A stretch of 64,000 bases of DNA from Massilia sp. BJB1822. Its GTDB lineage: Bacteria > Pseudomonadota > Gammaproteobacteria > Burkholderiales > Burkholderiaceae_D. The notes below the pieces were generated by a model. It saw nothing but the letters and a program-made list of their open reading frames with translations, ran no database searches and was not told where the DNA came from. Position numbers and translations under genes: made by a program. Positions 9,001 to 17,519 of this stretch are shown piece after piece (position 1 is the first letter of the stretch; each line of letters starts with the position of its first letter). Location of the stretch: contig NZ_JABWEB010000005.1 in the NCBI RefSeq assembly GCF_013369485.1, forward strand, positions 62,001-126,000, written 5' to 3'.

Positions 9001-11590
9001 TGTTGGCCCGCTGAAAGTGGGCGTGGACGGCAAAGGCGTTTCGCTCTCGTCCAGCGGCAGCGGGAGCGGCACCAATGCGGCCCTGAATATCGAAACCAGC
9101 GGCCAGCTCGATGTGGCCGAGGCGGTGAACGGCACCGGCCAGATGGTGCGCCTGGGCGGCAGCGCTGTCCATATCGGCAATGCTGGTGCGCCTTCGCGCG
9201 CCAGTGTCACCGGCTCGAACGTGACGCTGGATGCCAAGGGCGGCGCCGTTACGCTGGACAGCGGCGCTGCGGTGGGAGCGCGCCGCGTGAACCTGATCGC
9301 CGGCCAGGTCGGCCTCGATCCGGCATCGTCCATCAGCGCCGATGGCGGTGCGGCGACGGCCGATGGCGCTGTCACCATCATGCCGGGCAGCGGACGGCTG
9401 GTGAAGATCGGTGCGGGCGCGATCGACGATGCGTCCACCCTCGGCCTTTCCAGCGACGAACTCAAAACCATTAGTGCCGATGCGCTGTTTGTGCAATCGG
9501 CTTCCGGCAGCAGCGGCATCAGCATCGTGGTCGATACTTTGGACCTGAGCGGCGCCAAGCTGCGCAGCGGCCTGTGGCTGAATGCCAGCGACAATATCGA
9601 TCTGAATGGCAGCGTCACTTTGCCGGTCGACCTGTTTGCAACGGCGGGCGGCTATATTGGCAGCACTGGCCTGGTCAAGGCGCGCAATATCCATTTGAAC
9701 GCCAGCGATTTCCTGCTGGCCGGCGGCGCAGGCAAAGGGCTGGTGGCGAACGGCCAGACCGGCGTGGTGGCGCTCGATTCGGGCACTTCGTCCAAGGCCT
9801 TGCAATTGGGCGGCGCGGGCGTGACCACCGGTTCCATCCTGTTGTCGCAGGAGATGCTGGCTTCGATCCAGGCGAGTGAGGTGGCTCTGCTCTCGGCCAG
9901 CGCCATCAATATTGCGGGCGATGTGAGCCTGCCGGGCGCCAGCCTGGATTTGAAAGCGCCCGTGCTGGGCGTGCAGGCTACGCTGAGCGCAGGGAAAATC
10001 GATGTCCGTGCCGACAGCGCCGACATTGCGGGCAAGCTGAAAGCCGATATCGTCAGCATCGCTCCCGTCACTGCAGGCAAAGCGATTTCGGTCGGTGCAG
10101 CTTGCGCCAACTGCCTGTCGCTGACCCAACTGGCGAATATCGAAGCGCCTACCGTGGGCATCGGCTCCAGCGATCCGCAGAACACGGCGGGGGCGATCGA
10201 CGTGGCAGGCATCGGCAGCAGCGCCGGCATCACCCAGCGCAATGCCATCACGACCCGCATCGGCCTGATTACCGGTGCGGGCATACTGCAAACCGGCGCC
10301 ATCGATGTGCGCGACCTTGGCATCGATGCCGGCAATAGTGTGGTGCTGAACGATGCGGGCAATAAGGTGGAAAACCTGGCCGGTATGGTGAAGGGCGATT
10401 TCAGCTTCAAGAACAGCCAGGGTTTGACGATTGCCCGCCTGACTGGCGCCGCTGGCAGCAGTGCCCACTACGATGTGAGCGGCCTGAAAGTTGACGGCAA
10501 TGTGGTGCTGGATGTGGCCGGGTCGCTTTCGCGCAGCGATGGCGCCACGGCCGCCGACAAGGGCGTGATCGTCGCCAACCGGCTGGACATGAAGGCCGGC
10601 GGCAGCATTGGCGGCGTATCCCTGGCGATGCTGACCAGCGTGGCAGGCCTGTCGGCGGAGAGCACGGCCACCAGCGGCGCCATGCCGATCAATATCGCCA
10701 ACGTCAACAACACCGCCTATGACAGCAAACTCACGGTGTACAAGCTGAAACTGGCCGACGGCAATAGCGGCTCCGTCACTTTGAACAATACCGGCGCGAC
10801 CGTGGTGCCGGCCGCTGGCCTGGTGCGCAGCGACAGCGGCAAGATCACGCTGGTGGCGCATAGCCCACTCAGCATCGCCGGCACGGTCAGCAGCGCCAGC
10901 GGCGATATCGAACTGGTGGCCGGCGCCAGCGGCTCTGCAGCGGACGTGCTGTCCTTCGCTGCGGGCGCGATGGTCACGTCCACCAGCGGCAGCATCAAGC
11001 TGGCGGCGGGCCAGTCGATTACGGGAGTGGATGCGACCACGGTGCAGGCCGCGCCGGGCAAGTTGGTCACGCTGCCGAACCAGAATACGCCGCCGCCGGT
11101 CGATCCGCCGCCGACCAATCCGCCGCCACCGGTGGAACCGCCGCCGGTGACGCCACCACCGCCGGTCGAGCCGCCACCGACCAATCCCCCGCCCCCGGTC
11201 GAACCCCCGCCCGTGACGCCGCCCCCGGTTACGCCGCCGCCGGTGAACCCGCCGCCGGTTGAGCCGCCACCCGTGACGCCACCGCCGGTCACGCCACCGG
11301 TCAGCGTCGATCTGTGCCAGATCACGCCTTCGCTGCCGGTCTGCCAGGTGATTGCGCCGCCCACGGCGCAGGAACCGGTCAAACCGGTGCAGCAGGCGGT
11401 GAACCAGGTCGTCAGCTCTGTCAATACGCAGACGCAGATGCTGGCCGACGCATCTGGTTCAGGTTCGGGCGCTGCGAAGAGCGAGGACAAAAAGCCGGAG
11501 AAGAAGGACGAGGGCAGCAAGGGCAATTCCGCCACCGATAAGACTGGAAGCAAAAATGAGAAAGCCGCACCCAAAATGTATTGCAACTGA
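6053..11590 (+). CDS. large TpsA exoprotein with filamentous haemagglutinin N-terminal (TPS) domain and Pro-rich C-terminus
   Basis: Secreted beta-helical adhesin/exoprotein of 1845 residues, the predicted cargo of the upstream TpsB. An extended signal peptide (about residues 1-35, ending AAQA) precedes the TPS secretion domain, which shows the family motifs NTIINWQSFSI and NPNGVLFG. A long Ala/Gly/Ser/Asp-rich body (about 280-1670) has the weakly repetitive strands of a right-handed beta-helix. The C-terminus has a ~70-residue run of PPPV-E/T/N/D-PPP units, a short segment with two cysteines (VDLCQ...LPVCQ), and a charged Lys/Glu/Ser tail. The last 35 bp overlap the start of the FecR gene in another frame. 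The ligand is unknown; surface attachment or biofilm formation is the family's usual role. Confidence 0.9.
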   Translation: MRHQRFSCAASRRHRLQRTMLAAAIAAAFGAAQANPTLPQVVAGQAAFSQDGKTFSVRNAPNTIINWQSFSIAKDEITRFIQQGADSKVLNRITGQDPSRILGALQSNGQVFLINPNGVLFGRDARIDVQGLVASSLALSNADFLAGKHSFSGAPGAGKVENQGSIVTPQGGRVFLIAPDVANSGIIASPQGEVVLAAGHSVQLVDSANPALHVVVSAPADQALNLGQVVAQGGRIGIYGALLSQRGTVNADSAVVGANGKIVLKASHTALLEAGSRTSATGAGKGGAIEVLGQRVGVMGDARIDASGAQGGGSVLLGGDYQGKASAARGNALQSYVGKEAQVAADALEAGDGGKIIVWADDTTRAYGSLSARGGKAGGKGGLVETSGHYLDVAGIRVDTRAAKGASGTWLLDPYDIEVKAGGTASVGDVAAFAAGASSGVTLVDPAALAATASNVLLQASNDLTITDALDLTPPGLEIKAQAGNHINVNAALKTTAGRITLWANDAGAPGSDPLLGNLNINAPVDTRGGTLSLSGANLNLNAIASIGTGSADLRTNVADGTITVASTGGVNGLASVANVPVLSFLANNVVLDGSVSAGGPGDNSVVSFAPLDGSRPMEIAAGKTGSSLILSADELNRIAASEIVLGNSAHGGGIAVSQAANLHAEVRKLSLRTAKDVVFNQPMVMANANGSLEASAFGSAGRIAFAGMGKASASAVSLRADNMDLGSAAGTVSASSYVMLDTDSDSAAIRLGQNASGGTGTLVLDEAELKAISTPFLGIGTRATYSGALSVDGPLNLASISNPSLAAAMPDAGGAAPAGASNRVTSAGVIGGSAIGSMKLRGGSLALTGDIAVTNELGLSSAGAITQGGKLTAQSLNASGASVALEGDNQIANISGSASSGDFLLRTRASFLRVGNGQTVQGISASGRIKLTGAGFIGQYDNAPLSAASLLLSAPDGVDLMAANNQVGAVAAQDVARFNFRNVGPLKVGVDGKGVSLSSSGSGSGTNAALNIETSGQLDVAEAVNGTGQMVRLGGSAVHIGNAGAPSRASVTGSNVTLDAKGGAVTLDSGAAVGARRVNLIAGQVGLDPASSISADGGAATADGAVTIMPGSGRLVKIGAGAIDDASTLGLSSDELKTISADALFVQSASGSSGISIVVDTLDLSGAKLRSGLWLNASDNIDLNGSVTLPVDLFATAGGYIGSTGLVKARNIHLNASDFLLAGGAGKGLVANGQTGVVALDSGTSSKALQLGGAGVTTGSILLSQEMLASIQASEVALLSASAINIAGDVSLPGASLDLKAPVLGVQATLSAGKIDVRADSADIAGKLKADIVSIAPVTAGKAISVGAACANCLSLTQLANIEAPTVGIGSSDPQNTAGAIDVAGIGSSAGITQRNAITTRIGLITGAGILQTGAIDVRDLGIDAGNSVVLNDAGNKVENLAGMVKGDFSFKNSQGLTIARLTGAAGSSAHYDVSGLKVDGNVVLDVAGSLSRSDGATAADKGVIVANRLDMKAGGSIGGVSLAMLTSVAGLSAESTATSGAMPINIANVNNTAYDSKLTVYKLKLADGNSGSVTLNNTGATVVPAAGLVRSDSGKITLVAHSPLSIAGTVSSASGDIELVAGASGSAADVLSFAAGAMVTSTSGSIKLAAGQSITGVDATTVQAAPGKLVTLPNQNTPPPVDPPPTNPPPPVEPPPVTPPPPVEPPPTNPPPPVEPPPVTPPPVTPPPVNPPPVEPPPVTPPPVTPPVSVDLCQITPSLPVCQVIAPPTAQEPVKPVQQAVNQVVSSVNTQTQMLADASGSGSGAAKSEDKKPEKKDEGSKGNSATDKTGSKNEKAAPKMYCN
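11090..11302 (+). repeat. proline-rich coding repeat (PPPV[E/T/N/D]PPP units) in tpsA
   Basis: About 213 bp of imperfect 12-15-bp repeats encode alternating PPPVEPPP, PPPVTPPP and PPPTNPPP units. They probably form an extended polyproline II stalk between the beta-helix and the Cys-containing C-terminal segment. The codons vary among copies (CCG, CCA, CCC), so the array is not a recent perfect tandem expansion, although slippage could change its length. Confidence 0.8.
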
Positions 11591-12440
11591 GGCGGCCGGC
11601 CTTGGCAGCCTGCTGCTGCAGGCCGGCTTGTGCGCCGCCCTGTGGCTGACCGCGATGCAGGCCTGGGCGGCGGTGGCCGGGACGGTGGTGCAGCTGAGCG
11701 GGCCGCTGCTGGCGAAGAAAGCCAATGGCACGGTCAAGATCCTCTCGCTCAAATCCGAGGTGGAAAACGGCGACACCCTCGTCACCGAGAAGAACACCTA
11801 TGCCATGCTGCGCTTCATCGACAATAGCGAGATCACGCTGCGCCCCGCGTCCACCATGACGATCGAGAACTTCAGCTTCGACAAGGGCAAGCCCGAAGGC
11901 GACCAGGCCCATTTCAACCTGGTGAAGGGCGGCCTGCGCTCGATTACCGGCCTGCTGGGGCAGCGCAATGAGGAAAAGTTCTCGCTCAAGACCCCTGCCG
12001 CCACCATCGGCATCCGCGGCACCACCTTTATCGTCGAGTATGTGGCGCCGGACGAGGCGCCGGCCCTGGCCTCGGCGCGGCGCTTCCTGGGCGCCAGCAC
12101 GGCGGCGCTGGCGCCGGACAGCCTGCCGCCCGCGCCGCTGCAACTGGCCCAGATGGCGCAACCCTTGCTGCCTGCGGGCGGAACGCGCCCCGCCGGCCTG
12201 TATGTGCAGGTGGTGGCAGGCCAGATCAATGTCAGCAATGGCGGCGGCGGGCTGAATTTCAGCGCCGGCCAGTTCGGCTACGTGCCCAGCACGACGCTGC
12301 CGCCCATCGTCTTGCCGGCCAATCCGGGCCTGCAATTCACTCCGCCGCCGGCCTTCAGCGCGGCCGCCAACCCGGCTGCCCAGGCCAATCCCGGCAGCGA
12401 CAGCGGCAAGGGCAAGGCTGTCGATTGCGAGGTGCGCTGA
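11556..12440 (+). CDS. secreted FecR-domain protein
   Basis: A 294-residue protein with an N-terminal hydrophobic export signal (about residues 14-38, ending QAWA) and a FecR-type domain (about 40-165: GDTLVTEKNTYAMLRFIDNSEITLRP and TPAATIGIRGTTFIVEY). A low-complexity Ala/Pro-rich tail ends in DCEVR. There is no cytoplasmic anti-sigma N-terminus and no FecI neighbour, so this is not a classical iron-signalling FecR. Such stand-alone FecR proteins often sit beside TpsA genes, and a periplasmic or cell-surface role in handling the exoprotein is an inference. The ATG lies 35 bp inside the end of tpsA and has TGGAAG upstream; no later Met precedes the signal sequence. Confidence 0.8.
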   Translation: MRKPHPKCIATEAAGLGSLLLQAGLCAALWLTAMQAWAAVAGTVVQLSGPLLAKKANGTVKILSLKSEVENGDTLVTEKNTYAMLRFIDNSEITLRPASTMTIENFSFDKGKPEGDQAHFNLVKGGLRSITGLLGQRNEEKFSLKTPAATIGIRGTTFIVEYVAPDEAPALASARRFLGASTAALAPDSLPPAPLQLAQMAQPLLPAGGTRPAGLYVQVVAGQINVSNGGGGLNFSAGQFGYVPSTTLPPIVLPANPGLQFTPPPAFSAAANPAAQANPGSDSGKGKAVDCEVR

Positions 12441-12459
12441 ACCGTTTTGCAAAAAATGC

Positions 12460-12490
12460 TTGACCTTCCCATCATGGGATACTTGATGCT
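12460..12490 (+). promoter_or_regulatory. CueR-type promoter of copA
   Basis: A -35 TTGACC (12460-12465) and -10 GATGCT (12485-12490) are separated by 19 bp, the long spacer typical of MerR-family promoters. The spacer holds a CCTTCCC...GGGA half-palindrome like known CueR operators, although the right arm is degenerate. It lies 30 bp upstream of copA's GTG, and cueR is the next gene. A sharper copy precedes copZ at 21830-21860. Confidence 0.75.
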
Positions 12491-12519
12491 GGCGCTATAT
12501 TCAGGCAGAGGAGTATCCC

Positions 12520-14733
12520 GTGACGAGTTCCACTTATACCCAGACCGTCCGCATCGACGGCATGACCTGCGCCTCCTGCGTCGCCCGCGTTGAAAAGGCG
12601 CTGGCCGCCGTGCCGGGCGTGGGCAAGGCCAGTGTCAACCTGGCCACCGAAACGGCCCGCATCGAGTCGGCCGATCCCCTGGAGTTTGGCGCTCTGCGCC
12701 AGGCTGTCGAAAAAGCCGGCTATGAAGCCGCGCCGGTGGCGCCCGATGCGCCGTCCAGCGCCGCTGCCAAGGATGCCGAACCGGCATCGGCCCTGCCGCT
12801 GATCCTGTCTGCCCTGTTGTCCCTGCCGCTGATGGCGCCCATGGTGGCCGGCTGGTTCGGCGGCCACCTGATGCTGGACGGCTGGCTGCAATGGCTGCTG
12901 GCCACCCCCGTGCAATTCGTTTTCGGCGCGCGCTTCTACAAGGCCGGCTGGAAGGCGGCGCGCGCCGGTGCCGGCAATATGGACTTGCTGGTGGCCCTCG
13001 GCACCAGCGCCGCCTATGGCTTGAGCGTGTATCTGGTGCTCTCGGGCGGCGCCATGGCCCATCTGTATTTTGAGGCGTCGGCCGTGGTCATCACCCTGGT
13101 CCTGCTGGGAAAATGGCTGGAAGCGCGCGCCAAGCGCCAGACCACGTCGGCCATCCGCGCCCTGCAGACCCTGCGCCCCGAGGCGGCGCGGGTGCGCGGC
13201 CCGCAAGGCGATGTGGATACGCCGATCGCCGAGGTGCGCCTGGGGGACCTGGTGGTGGTGCGGCCCGGCGAGCGCATCGCCGTCGATGGCGAGGTGGTGG
13301 AGGGCAGCAGCCATGTGGATGAATCCCTGATCACCGGCGAAAGCCTGCCGGTGGCGCGCCATGCCGGCGACCGCGTGACGGGCGGCGCCATCAACGGCGA
13401 CGGCCTGCTGCTGGTGCGCACCAGTGCCACCGGCGCGGAAACCACGCTGGCGCGCATCATCCGCCTGGTGGAAGACGCCCAGGCCGAAAAGGCGCCGGTG
13501 CAGCACCTGGTGGATCGCGTCAGCGCCGTCTTCGTGCCGGTGGTGCTGGTATTGGCCCTGCTTACCTTGCTGGGCTGGTGGTTTGTCAGCGGCGATATCG
13601 AACGCGCCACCATCAATGCGGTGGCGGTGCTGGTGATCGCCTGTCCCTGCGCCCTCGGCCTGGCTACGCCCGCCGCCATCATGGCCGGCACCGGCGTGGC
13701 GGCGCGCCACGGCATTCTGATCAAGGATGCGGAGGCGCTGGAAATGGCTTACCAGGTTGGCACCGTGGTGTTCGACAAGACCGGCACCCTGACCCAGGGC
13801 AAACCCGCGCTGGCGGCCCTGATCCCGCATGGCATTGAAAAAGAACGCCTGCTGCAGCTGGCCGCCGCCGTGCAGCGCGGCAGCGAACACTCGCTGGCGC
13901 GCGCCGTGCTGGATGCGGAGCGCAGCGCCATCGAAGCAGGCGGCGCCCCGGCCAGCCTGGATGGCAGCGCCATTACCGCCCTGGCCGGACGCGGCCTGGC
14001 CGCCAGCGTGGACGGCATGCGCCTGCTGCTGGGCAGCACCCGCCTGCTGGAAGAGCAGAAGATCGACATCGCGCCGCTGCAGGCCCGCGCTGAAGTGCTG
14101 GAGCGGGGTGGTCATACCGTATCCTGGCTGGCCGACGCGCGCGGCAAGCAGCTGCTTGGCTTGCTGGCTTTCGCTGATCAGGTCAAGCCGCATGCCGCCG
14201 CCGCCGTGCGCCGCCTGCACAGCCGCGGCATCGCCACCGTCATGCTCACCGGCGACAACCAGGGCAGCGCCCAGGCAGTGGCCGCGCAGACCGGCGTGGG
14301 CAGCTTCGTCGCCGGCCTGCTGCCGGCCGACAAGACCCTGCACATCGAGCGCATCAAGGCCGAGGGCCAGCGCGGCGCGCGCATCGCCATGGTGGGCGAC
14401 GGCATCAACGACGCGCCGGCGCTGGCGGCGGCCGATGTGGGCATCGCCATGTCCACCGGCACCGACGTCGCCATGCATGCCGCCGGCATCACCCTGATGC
14501 GCGGCGATCCGCTGCTGGTGGCCGACGCCATCGACATCTCGCGCCGCACCTTCAACAAGATCCGCCAGAACCTGTTCTGGGCTTTCGTCTACAATCTGGC
14601 GGGTATTCCGCTGGCGGCGTTCGGCCTGCTGAATCCCATGCTGGCCGGCGCGGCGATGGCGCTCAGTTCCGTCAGCGTGATCAGCAACGCCTTGCTGCTG
14701 CGCCGCTGGCAAGCACTCAAGGAGCAGGAATGA
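12520..14733 (+). CDS. copA: Cu(I)-exporting P1B-type ATPase
   Basis: Inner-membrane pump that exports Cu(I) from the cytoplasm at the cost of ATP. The 737 residues start at a GTG preceded by GAGGAG. One heavy-metal-associated domain (about residues 7-72) carries Cys17 and Cys20 in GMTCASC. Then come eight predicted membrane helices with the CPC metal-translocation motif near residue 374, the phosphorylated Asp in DKTGT near 419 and the hinge GDGINDAP near 626. The usual SEHPL motif reads SEHSL near residue 453. Expression is likely activated by CueR, encoded next with a 4-bp overlap. Confidence 0.95.
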   Translation: MTSSTYTQTVRIDGMTCASCVARVEKALAAVPGVGKASVNLATETARIESADPLEFGALRQAVEKAGYEAAPVAPDAPSSAAAKDAEPASALPLILSALLSLPLMAPMVAGWFGGHLMLDGWLQWLLATPVQFVFGARFYKAGWKAARAGAGNMDLLVALGTSAAYGLSVYLVLSGGAMAHLYFEASAVVITLVLLGKWLEARAKRQTTSAIRALQTLRPEAARVRGPQGDVDTPIAEVRLGDLVVVRPGERIAVDGEVVEGSSHVDESLITGESLPVARHAGDRVTGGAINGDGLLLVRTSATGAETTLARIIRLVEDAQAEKAPVQHLVDRVSAVFVPVVLVLALLTLLGWWFVSGDIERATINAVAVLVIACPCALGLATPAAIMAGTGVAARHGILIKDAEALEMAYQVGTVVFDKTGTLTQGKPALAALIPHGIEKERLLQLAAAVQRGSEHSLARAVLDAERSAIEAGGAPASLDGSAITALAGRGLAASVDGMRLLLGSTRLLEEQKIDIAPLQARAEVLERGGHTVSWLADARGKQLLGLLAFADQVKPHAAAAVRRLHSRGIATVMLTGDNQGSAQAVAAQTGVGSFVAGLLPADKTLHIERIKAEGQRGARIAMVGDGINDAPALAAADVGIAMSTGTDVAMHAAGITLMRGDPLLVADAIDISRRTFNKIRQNLFWAFVYNLAGIPLAAFGLLNPMLAGAAMALSSVSVISNALLLRRWQALKEQE

Positions 14734-15125
14734 ATATAGGACAGGCGGCCACCGCCTCCGGCGTCAGCGCCAAGATGATCCGCTATTACGAAAGCATAGG
14801 CCTGGTCAGCGAGAGCCGACGCAGCGACAGCGGCTACCGTATTTACAGCGACAAGGATCTGCACGCGCTGCGCTTCATCAAGCGCGCGCGCAACCTGGGT
14901 TTTTCGCTGGAGCAGATCCGCGACCTGCTCTCGCTGTGGCAGAACAATGCGCGCGCCAGCGCCGACGTCAAAGCCATCGCCCTGGCCCACGTCGATGAGC
15001 TGAACCAGCGCATCCGCGAACTGAGCGAAATGCGCGACACCCTGGCCAGCCTGGCCGATTCCTGCCACGGCGACCAGCGCCCCGACTGCCCCATCCTGCA
15101 GACCCTGGGCAAGCCCTGCCACTAG
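14730..15125 (+). CDS. cueR: Cu(I)-responsive MerR-family regulator
   Basis: A 131-residue MerR-family activator. The N-terminal winged helix ([25 protein letters not shown]) is followed by the dimerisation helix (about residues 75-110) and a C-terminal metal-binding loop with C-H-G-D-x-R-P-D-C, matching the two Cu(I)-ligand cysteines of CueR. It has no vicinal cysteines or extra ligand region that would suggest Hg or Zn. Its ATG overlaps the stop of copA. It probably controls both copA and the copZ promoter at 21830-21860 by realigning their 19-bp spacers. Confidence 0.93.
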   Translation: MNIGQAATASGVSAKMIRYYESIGLVSESRRSDSGYRIYSDKDLHALRFIKRARNLGFSLEQIRDLLSLWQNNARASADVKAIALAHVDELNQRIRELSEMRDTLASLADSCHGDQRPDCPILQTLGKPCH

Positions 15126-15152
15126 ACCGGAACGTGTTAATAAACGTATAAT
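15123..15152 (+). promoter_or_regulatory. probable sigma-70 promoter of the riboswitch-receptor transcript
   Basis: A perfect -10 TATAAT (15147-15152) has a -35-like TAGACC at 15123-15128, 18 bp upstream. Transcription would begin around 15159, exactly at the left edge of the cobalamin riboswitch. The -35 overlaps the cueR stop region. Confidence 0.55.
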
Positions 15153-15160
15153 ATCCACCG

Positions 15161-15357
15161 TTTGGTGCCCGGGTGCGAATTCTCGCGCCCAGTTAAACGG
15201 GAAACACAGGCCGCAGCGCGGCCAAGGTGTGCTGCCCCCGCAACGGTAAGCAAGCGCCGTCTTCCGACGGCAGGCTATCTCTCAGCAACCACTGTGCATC
15301 TGGCATGGGAAGGTGGGATGGTCCGACTTGCCAGCCCGGATACCGGCCAGACAGGTG
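15161..15357 (+). promoter_or_regulatory. cobalamin (adenosylcobalamin-type) riboswitch
   Basis: The ~200-nt leader holds the hallmarks of the class in order: GGTGCCCGGG near the 5' end, TTAAACGGGAA at 15193-15203, GGTGTGCTGCCCCCGCAAC at 15226-15244, and a B12 box GCCAGCCCGGATACCGGCC at 15330-15348. It is followed by an 8-bp hairpin (15358-15379) and a GCCCAC/GTGGGC hairpin (15391-15408), which could form the expression platform. The TonB receptor start lies at 15436. High cobalamin should repress the receptor. Confidence 0.92.
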
Positions 15358-15435
15358 GAAGCGCGCCATCCCGCGCTTCTGTTCAATCGCGCCCACGGGG
15401 AAGTGGGCCGGATTGCATTCAAAGATGGATTTTCC

Positions 15436-17502
15436 ATGACCGTGCGCAGCACCATTCTGGCCGCATCCCTGCTGGCCGCCTTCCCATACGCCCACGCCGA
15501 AGAGGCGGAGAAAACCGTTCCCGTCGTCCCGCTGGACGTGGTGGAAGTCACCGGCCATTACAATAACAGCGTCGGCACCTCGGACGCCGCCAGCCAGGGT
15601 CAGGTCAAGGCCGCGCTGATCGCCAACCGTCCGGCCCTGCGCCCCGGCGAGCTGCTCGAATTCGTGCCCGGCGTGATCGTCACCCAGCACAGCGGCGACG
15701 GCAAGGCCAACCAATACTTCCTGCGCGGCTTTAATCTCGACCACGGCACCGACTTCGCCACCTTTGTCGACGGCATGCCGGTGAATATGCGCACCCATGC
15801 CCATGGCCAGGGCTATACCGACCTGAATTTCCTGATTCCCGAACTGGTGGAGCGCATCGCCTACCGCAAAGGCCCGTACTATGCCGATGAAGGCGACTTC
15901 GCCTCGGCCGGCGCGGCGCATATGTCCCTGTTCAACCAGCTGAAACAGAGCATGGCGACCCTGACCGTCGGCGAAAACCGCTATATGCGCGGCATGCTGG
16001 CCGGTTCCAGCGCGGCCGCCGGCGGTACCTTGCTGTATGGCCTGGAACTGGCGCATAACGATGGCCCATGGGTGCATCCCGAAGCCTTCCGCAAGAACAG
16101 CGGCGTGCTGCGCTACAGCACCGTCAGCGGCGCCGACCAGTATGCCGTCACCGCCATGGCCTACAAGGGCTCCTGGCACGCCAGCAACCAGATTCCGCTG
16201 CGCGCCGTGGAAAGCGGGGCGCTGAATCCCTTCGACGCCATCGATCCGACGGACGGCGGCCGCACCGCTCGCTACAGCCTGTCCGGAGAGTGGAAGCGCC
16301 GCAGCGGCGAGGCGCAGAGCCAGGCCAATGTATACGCCGTGCGCTCCGACCTGACCCTGTTCAACAACCATACCTACTTCCTTGACGATCCGGAAAACGG
16401 CGACCAGAACCGCCAGACGGAGCGCCGCCGCATGCTGGGCTTCGCCGCCTCGCACAGCTGGCCCGCCACGCTGGGCGATTTCAGCATGAGCCACAAGATC
16501 GGCGCGCAAGGCCGCTACGACCATATCTCGCCGCTGTCGCTGCTCGCTACCAGGAACCAGCAGGTGCTGAGCACCGTCAGCGAATCGAAGGTGAAGGAAG
16601 CCAGCCTGGCCGCCTACTACGAGAACACCCTGCATTGGACGCCATGGCTGCGCAGCATCGCCGGCCTGCGCTACGACAGCTACCGCTTCGACGTCGCCAG
16701 CAATATCGCGGAGAACTCGGGCAAAGTGAATGCCCATATCACCTCGCCCAAGCTGTCCTTTGTGCTGGGACCATGGCAGAGCACCGAATTCTTCCTGAAC
16801 TACGGTTCCGGCTTCCACAGCAACGACGCGCGCGGCACGACGGCCCGCCTGTCGCCGAAAGAGCGCGAACCGATCGAACCGGTGACGCCGCTGGTGCGCA
16901 CGCGCGGCGGGGAAATCGGCGTGCGCAGCGAAATGCTGCCCGGCCTGCAAAGTTCGCTGGCGTTGTGGAAGCTGCGCTCGGCCTCGGAGCTGGTGTTTTC
17001 GGGCGATGCGGGCGACACGGCGCCCAGCCGCGCCAGCAAGCGTTCCGGCATCGAGCTGAATAACCATTATGTGGCGCGCAGCTGGCTGCTGTTCGACCTG
17101 GACCTGGCTTATTCGCGCGGCCGCTACAGCGAAGCCGATCCGGCCGGCGACCATATCCCCGGCGCGGTGGAGAAGGTGGCATCTTTCGGCGCCACGGTGA
17201 ACGATATCGGCCCCTGGTCGGGCGCTTTCCAGATGCGCTATTTCGGCCCGCGTCCGCTGATCGAAGACAATAGCCAGCGCTCCAAAGGCACGGCGATTGC
17301 CTATCTGCGCGCCGGCTACCGCTTCAACCGCAACTGGCAGCTGTCGCTGGACGTATTCAATCTGTTCGACCGCAAGGCCAGTGATATCGACTACTTCTAC
17401 GCCTCGCGCCTGCCGGGCGAAGCGGCCGAAGGCGTGCAGGACGTGCACTACCACCCGGCCGAGAGGCGCAACTTCCGCCTGACCCTGCGCGCCAGCTTCT
17501 GA
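15436..17502 (+). CDS. TonB-dependent outer-membrane receptor under cobalamin-riboswitch control
   Basis: An outer-membrane active transporter of 688 residues. The ATG at 15436 is chosen because it lies after the riboswitch and gives a clean signal peptide (about residues 1-21, ending AHA). A plug domain follows (about 35-150: LRPGELLEFVPGVIV, YFLRGFNLDHGTDFATFVDG), then a 22-strand barrel ending in RNFRLTLRASF. A TonB-box-like stretch (VVPLDVVEVTG) lies near residue 36. Its regulation predicts uptake of a corrinoid, cobalt chelate or a related nutrient. The sequence does not read as a classical E. coli-type BtuB, so I leave the symbol empty. A TSUP permease gene is convergent 17 bp away. Confidence 0.88.
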   Translation: MTVRSTILAASLLAAFPYAHAEEAEKTVPVVPLDVVEVTGHYNNSVGTSDAASQGQVKAALIANRPALRPGELLEFVPGVIVTQHSGDGKANQYFLRGFNLDHGTDFATFVDGMPVNMRTHAHGQGYTDLNFLIPELVERIAYRKGPYYADEGDFASAGAAHMSLFNQLKQSMATLTVGENRYMRGMLAGSSAAAGGTLLYGLELAHNDGPWVHPEAFRKNSGVLRYSTVSGADQYAVTAMAYKGSWHASNQIPLRAVESGALNPFDAIDPTDGGRTARYSLSGEWKRRSGEAQSQANVYAVRSDLTLFNNHTYFLDDPENGDQNRQTERRRMLGFAASHSWPATLGDFSMSHKIGAQGRYDHISPLSLLATRNQQVLSTVSESKVKEASLAAYYENTLHWTPWLRSIAGLRYDSYRFDVASNIAENSGKVNAHITSPKLSFVLGPWQSTEFFLNYGSGFHSNDARGTTARLSPKEREPIEPVTPLVRTRGGEIGVRSEMLPGLQSSLALWKLRSASELVFSGDAGDTAPSRASKRSGIELNNHYVARSWLLFDLDLAYSRGRYSEADPAGDHIPGAVEKVASFGATVNDIGPWSGAFQMRYFGPRPLIEDNSQRSKGTAIAYLRAGYRFNRNWQLSLDVFNLFDRKASDIDYFYASRLPGEAAEGVQDVHYHPAERRNFRLTLRASF

Positions 17503-17519
17503 ATCCGGGGCGCGGACCG

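Noticed and set aside
11090..11302. Short regular repeats as a CRISPR-like array
   Set aside because: They are in frame inside tpsA and encode a polyproline segment; there are no spacers of constant length and no cas genes.
11556..12440. FecR as part of a FecI-FecR-receptor iron-signalling system
   Set aside because: There is no ECF sigma factor or linked receptor, and the protein has an export signal in place of the cytoplasmic anti-sigma domain.
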